A DNA stretch of 8,691 bases from Bacteroidota bacterium. Lineage in GTDB: Bacteria > Bacteroidota > Bacteroidia > Chitinophagales > LD1. Location of the stretch: the NCBI GenBank assembly GCA_018267355.1, contig JAFDYP010000376.1:1-8691 (forward strand). The letters run 5' to 3'. Each line of letters begins with the position of its first letter. The stretch's first letter is position 1. The notes under the pieces are model-generated. The model saw only the letters and a list, made by a program, of their open reading frames with translations, made no database searches and was not told the DNA's origin. The position numbers and the translations under genes are program-made. Below are positions 1 through 6,921 of this stretch, in pieces.

Positions 1-1
1 G

Positions 2-1183
2 TATATCCTGCACCCTCAGGGCATCTTCCAGACCATCCTGCTCACTCCGGGCTGGAATTGGTTCTCACTCAATGTGAATGCTGCAGATATGAGCACCAAC
101 AATGTACTCGCTCATCTGCATCCGGCTAATGCCAGCATCGTGAAAACCGATAACGCGTATGCCCAATACTACAAGCCTTCTACAGGAGCAGGTACATGGC
201 AGGGTGCGCTTGCTACATTCAATACTAAGAAGAGCTATATGATCCAGCTCAGTCAGCCTGATACGCTGCACCTGCTGGGCACCGCAGTCACAGATACTAC
301 CAGCATACAGATAGCCTCCGGCTGGAACTGGGTAGGATATCCTCGTCAGGATATCTCCAGCGCTGTATCATACCTGGCCAATGTGACAGTAGCTGATGGT
401 GATCTGCTGAAGACGCAGAGTACCTTCACTCAGTACAACAGTGGTGGCTGGGCCGGCACCCTCAATAATATGTATCCGGGTCAGGGCTATAAGCTCAAGA
501 CCGCTAATGCCTTCAACTTTGTGATACCGCCTAACCGTAGCCTGCCATCATGGAATGCTGACGATAACCTCTACCAGCAAAACATGAGTGTGACGGCCGA
601 CCTGCAGTTCAATAGCGTCTCTACCACGCAGAGCCACTACCTGGTAGGTGCATTTGTAAACGGCACCTGTGTAGGCGTAGCACAGCCTATCTACCTGCAC
701 AGCCTGAATGCCTACAGGGTATTCATCACGATTCATGGGGACACTGCCAATGTAACCCAGGCTATCACTTACAAAGTTTATGATACAGATAATGATGTGG
801 AGTATGAGCCGACATATGACACGATACACGTGGTACCTGACAGCTCAGTAGCGCGTGTAGAGTCTCCGTATGTGATCAATGTGCAAACCACTACTGGCAT
901 CAATGCTATCAACTTTGCAGATGGCTATAGCCTCCTGCAGAATGTGCCGAATCCGTTCAGCGCTACTACGGAGATACAATATGTGATACCGTCAGCTCAG
1001 AGCGTCAGTATCACGATCTATGATGAAGCTGGCCGCCTCGTAGCACAGCCGGTCAATGGCACACAGGCAGCCGGTATGCACAGGGTGTCTTTTGCACAGG
1101 AGGACCTGCAGTCCGGCGTTTACTTCTATCAGATGCGTGCGGGAGACTTTGTCAAGACGCGCCGCATGCTTATTATCAAATAA
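2..1183 (+). CDS. T9SS type A sorting domain-containing secreted protein (C-terminal part, 5' end outside window)
   Basis: The reading frame is open through the left edge, so only the last 393 residues are visible; the GTG at 74 is internal, because the GWNW motif lies upstream of it. The visible part begins with two related modules starting at GWNW (residues 17-20 and 107-110). A beta-rich domain follows (about 180-290, with LVGAFVNGTCVGVA and a later ITYKVYD motif), then a classic T9SS type A sorting domain (about 310-393). That tail has the hallmark NVPNPF near 314-319, then ITIYDEAGRLV, GVYFYQM and the terminal RMLIIK. In this family the tail directs a protein already in the periplasm through the T9SS outer-membrane translocon, after which it is cleaved and the cargo is attached to the surface or released. 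The role of the cargo cannot be told: no catalytic domain is visible, and a surface adhesin or structural protein is only a guess. A strong terminator follows 23 bases after the stop. Confidence 0.9.
   Translation, partial: YILHPQGIFQTILLTPGWNWFSLNVNAADMSTNNVLAHLHPANASIVKTDNAYAQYYKPSTGAGTWQGALATFNTKKSYMIQLSQPDTLHLLGTAVTDTTSIQIASGWNWVGYPRQDISSAVSYLANVTVADGDLLKTQSTFTQYNSGGWAGTLNNMYPGQGYKLKTANAFNFVIPPNRSLPSWNADDNLYQQNMSVTADLQFNSVSTTQSHYLVGAFVNGTCVGVAQPIYLHSLNAYRVFITIHGDTANVTQAITYKVYDTDNDVEYEPTYDTIHVVPDSSVARVESPYVINVQTTTGINAINFADGYSLLQNVPNPFSATTEIQYVIPSAQSVSITIYDEAGRLVAQPVNGTQAAGMHRVSFAQEDLQSGVYFYQMRAGDFVKTRRMLIIK
50..535 (+). repeat. Two degenerate GWNW protein modules in the T9SS cargo
   Basis: Two diverged protein-level repeats are visible inside the T9SS protein. 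Module 1 starts with GWNWFS (residue 17) and module 2 with GWNWVG (residue 107), giving a period of about 90 residues. Shared landmarks in order are GWNW, a hydrophobic L-rich stretch, an (I/L)(V/L)KT motif (IVKT and LLKT), a (Y/T)QY motif, GxW or GGW followed by G(A/T)L, and a Y(M/K)(I/L) strand near the end. The DNA itself is too diverged to be a recent duplication. Similar WNW-type modules are common in secreted Bacteroidota proteins. More copies may lie upstream of the window. The right boundary is approximate. Confidence 0.55.
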
Positions 1184-1206
1184 CAGCCGTTAGTCTACGA
1201 TACTGT

Positions 1207-1234
1207 AAAGGCCACCCTGGGGTGGCCTTTTTTT
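1207..1234 (+). terminator. Intrinsic terminator after the T9SS cargo gene
   Basis: A perfect 10-bp stem is visible: AAAGGCCACC (1207-1216) pairs with GGTGGCCTTT (1221-1230) across a 4-base CTGG loop. The 3' arm runs into a seven-T tract at 1228-1234. It begins 23 bases after the stop codon of the T9SS gene and should insulate the thiolase promoter downstream. Reading in the opposite direction gives only three Ts, so it is chiefly a plus-strand terminator. Confidence 0.92.
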
Positions 1235-1297
1235 ATGTTGTTTGACAGGCGCTGTTCGGTATAGACTTTAGCAGGTTCGCGTTTTTGTTGCCAAAGC

Positions 1298-1332
1298 TTT
1301 GTCTCTCCACAGTCATTTCATTTTTATATTTG
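1298..1332 (+). promoter_or_regulatory. Bacteroidota-type promoter for the thiolase gene
   Basis: TATATTTG at 1325-1332 matches the Bacteroidota sigma-ABfr -7 consensus TAnnTTTG exactly. A TTTG at 1298-1301 is a candidate -33 element, with a 23-bp spacer at the long end of the accepted range. Transcription would start a few bases after 1332, leaving a leader of only about 12-16 nt before the ATG at 1352. No Shine-Dalgarno motif is present in that leader, as is usual in this phylum. The -7 match is seen directly; promoter activity is inferred. Confidence 0.6.
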
Positions 1333-1351
1333 ATAGATAAACACTCCCTCC

Positions 1352-2629
1352 ATGTCATATACCAATGCATACCGCCGTGTAGCCATTATCGGTGCTAATA
1401 GGATCCCCTTTGCACGCCACAATACAAACTATATCAATGCCAGCAATCAGGATATGATGGTAGCCGCGCTAAACGGCCTCATAGAGAGGTATAAGCTGCA
1501 AGGCCAGCTCCTTGGTGAGGTAGCCGGCGGTGCAGTATTGAAACATACGCGTGAGTTTAACCTCATGCGCGAGAGCGTACTGAGCACCGCACTGGATCCG
1601 CGCACACCGGCCTGCGATCTGCAGCAAGCCTGCGATACTGGTGTGGAGTCTGCCATCTATATAGCCAATAAAATTGCCCTCGGCCAGATAGAGTGCGGCA
1701 TAGCGGGTGGAGTGGATTCTTCCAGTGATGTGCCTCTGGTATTTGGTGAAAAACTGCGCAAAACGCTGCTGGCTGCCCGCCGCGCCAAGACTACCGGCGA
1801 GCGCATCAAGTTATTTCTCAGTATCCGCCTAAAAGACTGGGCTCCTGTGCCACCGCTGAATGTAGAGCCACGCACAGGCATGTCCATGGGAGATCACACC
1901 GAGGTCACCGCAAAATATTTTGGTATCGCCCGCGAGGATCAGGATGCTTTTGCCCTGGTCAGTCACCAGAAGATGGCTGCGGCCTATGAGCGCGGTTTTT
2001 TCAAAGACCTAATGACACCATATGCAGGCCTGGAGCGCGACAATAACCTGCGCACCGATAGCACCCTGGAGAAACTAGCCAAACTCAAGCCTGCCTTTGA
2101 TAAAGTAAACGGAACCCTCACAGCCGGCAACTCATCTCCCCTCACAGATGGCGCATCCTGCGTACTCCTCGCCAGCGAAGACTGGGCCAAGGCGCACAAC
2201 CTACCTATTCTCGCCTACATCACTCATGCAGAGGTGGCAGCCATAGAGTTTGTAAAGGAGAAGCAAAACCTGCTCATGTCTCCTACCTATGCTATGGGCC
2301 GCATGCTGTACAAGGCAGGTATGAAGTTTCAGGATTTCGATTTTTATGAGGTACACGAGGCCTTTGCCGCGCAGGTGCTGGCCCAGCTCAAAATATGGGA
2401 GAGCGAAGAACTCAGCGGCAAATACGGAGTCAAAGCCATCGGTGCTATAGACCGCAGCAAACTCAATGTGAACGGCAGCAGCCTCGCTGCGGGCCACCCA
2501 TTCGCTGCTACAGGGGGTCGTGTACTCGCTACACTCGCCAAGCTGCTCAACGAGAAAGGCTCCGGCAAAGGTGTCATCTCCGTCTGCGCTGCAGGTGGCC
2601 AGAGCGTCACCATGATCCTGGAGAAATAA
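1352..2629 (+). CDS. fadI: Acetyl-CoA C-acyltransferase, FadI-type thiolase
   Basis: The 425-residue product is a thiolase, which cleaves 3-ketoacyl-CoA with CoA in fatty-acid beta-oxidation or, in reverse, condenses acyl-CoA units; it is expected in the cytoplasm. The N-terminal half carries the nucleophile Cys94 in QQACDTG and an AGGVDSSSD stretch (118-126). The C-terminal half holds HEAFAAQ (335-341, His335 where many thiolases have NEAF), GHPF (381-384, catalytic His382) and VCAAGG (411-416, catalytic Cys412). HEAFAA, the VPP segment near 166-168 and the length are typical of FadI / trifunctional-protein beta subunits (E. coli FadI 436 aa) rather than FadA or AtoB. No FadJ-type partner is in the window, so substrate range is unknown. 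Asp95 directly after the nucleophile is unusual, since Gly, Ala or Ser is common there. The ATG at 1352 fits the family start and sits just after a promoter box. Confidence 0.92.
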   Translation: MSYTNAYRRVAIIGANRIPFARHNTNYINASNQDMMVAALNGLIERYKLQGQLLGEVAGGAVLKHTREFNLMRESVLSTALDPRTPACDLQQACDTGVESAIYIANKIALGQIECGIAGGVDSSSDVPLVFGEKLRKTLLAARRAKTTGERIKLFLSIRLKDWAPVPPLNVEPRTGMSMGDHTEVTAKYFGIAREDQDAFALVSHQKMAAAYERGFFKDLMTPYAGLERDNNLRTDSTLEKLAKLKPAFDKVNGTLTAGNSSPLTDGASCVLLASEDWAKAHNLPILAYITHAEVAAIEFVKEKQNLLMSPTYAMGRMLYKAGMKFQDFDFYEVHEAFAAQVLAQLKIWESEELSGKYGVKAIGAIDRSKLNVNGSSLAAGHPFAATGGRVLATLAKLLNEKGSGKGVISVCAAGGQSVTMILEK

Positions 2630-2633
2630 CGCT

Positions 2634-3470
2634 TTAATCTATCCGGTGGAACCTCAGGTTGCCATCATAAATGACATGCTTGCTAAAGGTCGAGGCGTGC
2701 GCGCTAAAGTATCCCAACGCCCCGTTTGAGATGTTAGATGGCGGATTGGCCGGAGCAGCGGTATTGCTGCTGGTAGTAGAGTTATTGAGTGTGTACCAGT
2801 AGTCATAGACCGGTTTCTCTATAGCATCCAGCCGTACCTGCAGTGTATCACCCGTTTTGATATCATAGTCTGACCGCACACTGGACTGGATGGTCAGGCC
2901 GTCACTCAGGCGGTCACTGATCACGGCTACCTTGTGCTGACGCGTATGGTGAAAATCTGTAGTCGTAGAATCTATGTACTGATGCAGGTACAATACGGTC
3001 CTGTAGTAATTGACGATACCTGCGGGATCACTGAATTGTATGAAGCCTCTCGGATTGCTGGAGAAAAAAGATCCGCTGATGCCGATAGAGTCTACTGCCA
3101 CCGGAGGCTGCATCGTGCCTGTCGCGTCGTAGTCTTTGCCATCAGTATGAGCGTGCATGTGGTAGGTGCGGCCTACTGTACCTGATAGTGTGGTAGTATA
3201 GTAGTAGCCCGGAGTTAATTCCTGCAGCGAGTCGTAGCCCCCGGCATCGTCCGTGATGGTGATGGTAGCACCTGATACGGGCACCACCGTATCCTGATCA
3301 TAAAACGTCACCGTCTTACTCAGCTGCACCAGGTATGGACCGGGTTGGTCATTTACATTGCCCTCTATCACCAGCAGGCCCGAGGCGTTTTGCAGGTTCA
3401 GGTGTATGTCCTTGCGGCAGGCTGTGGTGATCAGCGCCGCGATCATAGCGAGTATAGTGAGGCGCTTCAT
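2634..3470 (-). CDS. DUF4249 domain-containing outer-membrane lipoprotein
   Basis: The 278-residue product matches the DUF4249 family, known almost only from Bacteroidota and usually encoded next to a TonB-dependent receptor; its molecular function is not established. The N-terminus is a lipoprotein-like signal: positive MKR, a hydrophobic stretch (4-17) and Cys18 in a TTAC context. This is a weak lipobox because Thr replaces the usual Leu at -3. Family marks are LLVIEGNVNDQPGPY (32-46), the Ig-like strand region GATITITDD (67-75), and the C-terminal NPPSNISNGALGYFSA (242-257). The start codon overlaps the receptor stop by one base (TAATG), so translation is probably coupled. Together this suggests a receptor-associated surface or periplasm-facing lipoprotein, perhaps helping capture the receptor's substrate. 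It is not a SusD homologue by length or motifs. Its stop lies 4 bp from that of the convergent thiolase gene. Confidence 0.9.
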   Translation of the reverse strand: MKRLTILAMIAALITTACRKDIHLNLQNASGLLVIEGNVNDQPGPYLVQLSKTVTFYDQDTVVPVSGATITITDDAGGYDSLQELTPGYYYTTTLSGTVGRTYHMHAHTDGKDYDATGTMQPPVAVDSIGISGSFFSSNPRGFIQFSDPAGIVNYYRTVLYLHQYIDSTTTDFHHTRQHKVAVISDRLSDGLTIQSSVRSDYDIKTGDTLQVRLDAIEKPVYDYWYTLNNSTTSSNTAAPANPPSNISNGALGYFSAHASTFSKHVIYDGNLRFHRID

Positions 3471-3472
3471 TA
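3468..3472 (-). promoter_or_regulatory. TAATG stop/start overlap coupling receptor and DUF4249 genes
   Basis: On the minus strand the receptor stop TAA (3472-3470) and the DUF4249 start ATG (3470-3468) share one base. No intergenic space exists for a separate promoter, and no Shine-Dalgarno sequence is apparent. Termination-reinitiation, hence linked synthesis of the two proteins, is the natural inference. The overlap is seen directly; coupling is inferred. Confidence 0.65.
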
Positions 3473-5815
3473 CTTCTGAGGTTTTACGTACGTGAATTTG
3501 AAATTATACGTCAGTGATGGCACGATACGGAAGAGTGCTATCTGCTGCGTCTTTGACACGCCGCTATTATCTGCGTCAGAGATAAAGTTGATCTGGTATG
3601 GATTCTCACGCGCATAAACATTGTAGAAAGAGACGTTCAGGTCATGCTCCCACATCTTGTGCTTCTTCAGCACAAAGGTCGCTCCTATATCCAGCCTATG
3701 GTATGGCGGGAAGCGGTCATGGTTGCGCAGCGGATAGTATGGCACCCATTGTCCGTTCACCTGGTATTTGCCGGCAGCATAGGTCACGGCGTTGCCGGTC
3801 TGGTACACCCACGAGGCAGATACATTGATACGCGGTGTGATGTCCCACATCAGCACGATGGCCAGATCATGTGTACGGTCGTACCGCGCCGGAAACCATG
3901 TATTGTTATTCACCTCTGTGAAGCGCCTCTCTGTACGTGACAGTGTATAGCTGATCCATCCGATCCATTTGCCCGCGCGTTTTTTGATGAAGAACTCCCC
4001 GCCATATGCACGCCCATTGCCATACACCAGCTGAGATTCTACAGTCTCATTGGCGGTCAACTGTGCATTGGGGATGTAGTCTATCTGGTTTTGCATCCAC
4101 TTGTAATAACCCTCTACGCTCACTTCAAACATATCATGCATGAAGTTGAAGAAGTAACCCGCAGAAACCTGGTCAGCTATCTCCGGGCGTACATTATTGC
4201 TCGTCATGATCCAGCGGTCAGTGGGACTACTGGTAGTTGTGTTAGAGAGGAGGTGTATATTCTGGGTATTGCGGGAGTATGCCACCTTTAGTGACATACT
4301 CTTTTTGAAATTATAGCTCACAGATAAGCGTGGCTCCGGATTCACGTAGGTCTTGCCAAACTGACCTAGCTCGAGTACTGTAGTATCAGTAGGCTGTCCA
4401 TTGGCATGGAAGTAGTAATTCTTGCCCGGCCCTGTGACCGTAAAGGAGGAAATACGCAGGCCATAGTTCAGGCTCACCTTTTGCCAAAGAGTGATCTCAT
4501 GCTGCGCGTAGATCGCATTTTCCCAGCCATAGGAGCGGCTCAGGTTTACAGGTTTGAAGAGTGGCGTATTCACCGTCACCTCACCCGGTACAGCTATGCG
4601 GAAAGTAGACTGCCCGCCAAACTTGATCTTGTTTTTAGTATCGATAAAGTACTCCAGATCCTCCTTGAGTCCTGCATCTTGTATGAGTGAGTTGATGATC
4701 AGGTCAACACCGTTGCTATTCAGCGTGACCTTCCACGAGAAGTTATTGTAAATCGCAGACAGGTTGGAGAAGATGCGGTCATTCACTACATGGTTCCAGC
4801 GCAGCGTACCGGTCACATTGCCATAGTCTATCCCAAAGGTGGTGCCCAGACCAAATTTATCCCTACCAAAATAGCCGGACAGAAACAACCTGTCCTTCTT
4901 GCTCACGCGATAGTTTGCTTTCGCATTGATATCATAGAAGTATAGCTTGCTCTTATTGATCGTAGTATCCTTGGATAGCTTGGTAAAAATATCTGCATAA
5001 GTCCTTCTGCCGGTTATGATAAACGAACCTTTATCTTTCACGATAGGCCCCTCTACATACAGACGAGATGCTATGACGCCTATACCCCCGCCCACAGAGT
5101 AGGTCTTGTCATTGCCGTCCTTCATTTTGATATCGAGCACTGACGAGAGCTTGCCACCAAACTCTGCCGGCATATTACCCTTGTACAGCGTGGCATCTTT
5201 CAGTGCATCATTATTGAAGGTGGAGAAGAAGCCCAGCAGGTGAGACGCGTTATACACCAGTGCCTCGTCCAGCAGGATCAGGTTTTGGTCTGCCCCGCCA
5301 CCGCGCACATAGAATCCGCTATTACCCTCGCCCGCACTTTTCACACCCGGTAGGAGTTGTATCGTCTTGAGTATATCCTTTTCACCAAATATGACCGGCA
5401 CCTTCTCCAGCTCTTTGATGTCCAGTTTTGTGGCGCTCATCTGCGCTTGTTTCACATTGTCATCCGTGCGCCTGGCAGATACCTCTACCTGTTTGATCTC
5501 TACTGCCGCCGGGGCCAGATTGATATCTATGGTCTGGCTGGCACTCAGGTCTATCTCGCGCATGAAGTCAGTGTAGCCCACATAGTGGCCTACGAGGGTG
5601 TAGTGCCCGTCGGGTAGCGTGAGTGAATAGAAGCCATACGCATTGCTGGCTGCGCCTGTATTGGGCAGTTCCTTTACAGAAATAATAGCACCTATAAGTT
5701 CCTCGCCGGTTTTCGCATCACGTATGGAGCCACTCAGAGTATGTTTGGTCTGAGCAGATACTGTGAGCATCAGAGCGCACAGGATAGCAGTAGAATAAAT
5801 ATGTATAAATCTCAT
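3470..5815 (-). CDS. TonB-dependent outer-membrane receptor with CarboxypepD_reg-like N-terminal domain
   Basis: The 781-residue product is an outer-membrane beta-barrel transporter powered by TonB-ExbB-ExbD. Residues 1-21 form a signal peptide (MRFIHIY, hydrophobic core, cleavage after VSA). A carboxypeptidase-regulatory-like domain follows (about 27-110, LSGSIRDAKTGEELIGA through YTLVGHYVGY). A likely TonB-box region is QVEVSAR (109-115). The plug spans about 130-245, with LLPGVKSAGEGNSGFYVRGG (154-173), DQNLILLDEALVYNASHLLG and MPAEFGGKLSSVLDIKMKDG. The remainder is barrel, ending in aromatic-rich strands (YNFKFTYV). The length is well below the roughly 1000 residues of SusC proteins, and the partner is DUF4249, so a classical glycan Sus system is unlikely; the substrate is unknown. 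The frame extends upstream to a TTG at 5926, but the ATG at 5815 places a good signal peptide at the N-terminus and is preferred. No convincing promoter box was found in the 117 bp upstream. Confidence 0.93.
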   Translation of the reverse strand: MRFIHIYSTAILCALMLTVSAQTKHTLSGSIRDAKTGEELIGAIISVKELPNTGAASNAYGFYSLTLPDGHYTLVGHYVGYTDFMREIDLSASQTIDINLAPAAVEIKQVEVSARRTDDNVKQAQMSATKLDIKELEKVPVIFGEKDILKTIQLLPGVKSAGEGNSGFYVRGGGADQNLILLDEALVYNASHLLGFFSTFNNDALKDATLYKGNMPAEFGGKLSSVLDIKMKDGNDKTYSVGGGIGVIASRLYVEGPIVKDKGSFIITGRRTYADIFTKLSKDTTINKSKLYFYDINAKANYRVSKKDRLFLSGYFGRDKFGLGTTFGIDYGNVTGTLRWNHVVNDRIFSNLSAIYNNFSWKVTLNSNGVDLIINSLIQDAGLKEDLEYFIDTKNKIKFGGQSTFRIAVPGEVTVNTPLFKPVNLSRSYGWENAIYAQHEITLWQKVSLNYGLRISSFTVTGPGKNYYFHANGQPTDTTVLELGQFGKTYVNPEPRLSVSYNFKKSMSLKVAYSRNTQNIHLLSNTTTSSPTDRWIMTSNNVRPEIADQVSAGYFFNFMHDMFEVSVEGYYKWMQNQIDYIPNAQLTANETVESQLVYGNGRAYGGEFFIKKRAGKWIGWISYTLSRTERRFTEVNNNTWFPARYDRTHDLAIVLMWDITPRINVSASWVYQTGNAVTYAAGKYQVNGQWVPYYPLRNHDRFPPYHRLDIGATFVLKKHKMWEHDLNVSFYNVYARENPYQINFISDADNSGVSKTQQIALFRIVPSLTYNFKFTYVKPQK

Positions 5816-5932
5816 GGGTGGATCGAAGCTGCAAATAACCTGTTTTTGTTCCGGTTTAACTATCAGATTATTTACAAAAACGCATAAAACCCATACGAAA
5901 CGACCGAAAGCAGTCTTTAGTATCAAAGCAAA

Positions 5933-6853
5933 TCACCAAATCTTAGGTATAAACCTTCCCACCAGTTTGACATATTCCTCATATGCCGGGTATTTACCCA
6001 TAGAGATTCCCTCGCTGAAATCTGCACTGCCCTGGAATAGTACCATCAGCAGGAGGCAGCCCGCCATGGTCCAGTTGATCCAGGCACCGGTAGCAGATAC
6101 ACTGAAAAGATAGAACACCACCCAGATAGACTGCTCGGAGGCGTAGTTGGGATGGCGGCTGTATTTCCATAGGCCTGTTTTGACAAAACCGTCTGCATAT
6201 TCACCGGTCAGCTTGCCTATTTGCTTTAGCCTGTACTTTTCATTCTGATAGTTCCACTGCTGTTGGTCAGCCACTGTTTCTGTCACGACCAGTGCGATCA
6301 TCAGGGCAGCCAGCAGGTAGTCTGACCACTGTAGGGGCTTATCATGTCCTGCATAGGCCATCATAGCAGGCAGTGTGATCAGCCACAGCAGGGTATTCTG
6401 ATAGAGCCCGATGAAGAACACTGCAAACAACTTCCAATTGACCGGCTTCCCTTTGAATAACGGATTCTGTCTCAGCACCTCCCAGCGGTAGTCCTCCTCT
6501 CCTTCCCAAAACTTCCACCGGTATCCTCCGCGGCGGCTGAAATTATAGGTCAATCGCGCTCCCCATATCAGCGCACAGGCGGCCATCACCGTGACCCTCG
6601 GATCCCAGTCCGAAGCATAGGCGAAATACACGGCGTACACCACCGGTATCACACTCCATATCTTATCTACCTGGCTATAGTTTTTAGTGAGTTCTGCTAC
6701 TACTATACAGAGTGTAGCCGCCCCCAGGGCTATGAATCCCGAGGTGAGCAGCATATGCTTTTGCAGATCTGAGAGTGAAATGGGATCCAGCTTTACAGCT
6801 ACGAGTGGCAGCACGATGATCGTGAGGAGCAGAAGGAAAATTGTCTTTACCAT
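5933..6853 (-). CDS. DUF1295 family multi-pass membrane protein (steroid 5-alpha-reductase-like)
   Basis: The 306-residue product belongs to the DUF1295 family, related to the C-terminal domain of steroid 5-alpha-reductases and sterol reductases. About six or seven hydrophobic segments are visible, near 3-21, 35-53, 66-80, 88-102, 142-166, 178-194 and 242-275. Family motifs are NYSQVDKIWSVIP (58-70), YRWEVLR (122-128), GLWKYSRHPNYASEQ (227-241) and the C-terminal KYPAYEEYVKLVGRFIP. The RHPNY segment matches the region that binds NADPH in characterised sterol reductases. The family is therefore suspected to be inner-membrane lipid or steroid-like double-bond reductases, but the substrate is not established and no neighbouring gene identifies it. 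The ATG at 6853 is preferred: it lies just downstream of a TAnnTTTG box and begins directly with a membrane segment. The stop is 117 bp before the receptor start, so cotranscription with the receptor is possible but not shown. Confidence 0.9.
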   Translation of the reverse strand: MVKTIFLLLLTIIVLPLVAVKLDPISLSDLQKHMLLTSGFIALGAATLCIVVAELTKNYSQVDKIWSVIPVVYAVYFAYASDWDPRVTVMAACALIWGARLTYNFSRRGGYRWKFWEGEEDYRWEVLRQNPLFKGKPVNWKLFAVFFIGLYQNTLLWLITLPAMMAYAGHDKPLQWSDYLLAALMIALVVTETVADQQQWNYQNEKYRLKQIGKLTGEYADGFVKTGLWKYSRHPNYASEQSIWVVFYLFSVSATGAWINWTMAGCLLLMVLFQGSADFSEGISMGKYPAYEEYVKLVGRFIPKIW

Positions 6854-6866
6854 ATCTATGTATAAA

Positions 6867-6874
6867 CAAACATA
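6867..6874 (-). promoter_or_regulatory. Bacteroidota -7 promoter box for the DUF1295 gene
   Basis: Read on the minus strand, 6874-6867 is TATGTTTG, an exact match to the TAnnTTTG -7 consensus. It lies 13 bases upstream of the ATG at 6853, so the transcript would have a leader of only about 7-10 nt. No TTTG or TTG is seen 17-23 bp further upstream, so the -33 element is missing or degenerate. The match is seen directly; activity is inferred. Confidence 0.5.
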
Positions 6875-6921
6875 AGAAGGTTTTGTTCCGGATTGATTAG
6901 TATTACAGCAGATAGCATACC

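Noticed and set aside
2395..2637. Plus-strand open frame of 80 codons overlapping the thiolase 3' end.
   Set aside because: Arg/Gln-rich, low-complexity shadow of the real thiolase frame with no recognisable motif.
2646..2661. Small hairpin (AACC-TCA-GGTT core) just past the thiolase stop as a terminator.
   Set aside because: Only four contiguous base pairs, a mismatch next to them and no T-tract.
3598..4751. Several plus-strand open frames opposite the receptor gene.
   Set aside because: They lie antisense to a continuous receptor frame with full domain structure and show no family motifs or start signals.
5831..5880. Possible receptor promoter on the minus strand (TTTTTG at 5880-5875 and TTATTTG at 5838-5832).
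   Set aside because: TTATTTG lacks the two-base spacing of TAnnTTTG, and nothing at 17-23 bp from the TTTG matches more than three of six fixed positions; too weak to call.
2630..5932. Receptor/DUF4249 unit as a SusC/SusD polysaccharide utilisation locus.
   Set aside because: The receptor is too short for SusC, the partner is DUF4249 rather than SusD, and no glycoside hydrolase or regulator is adjacent.
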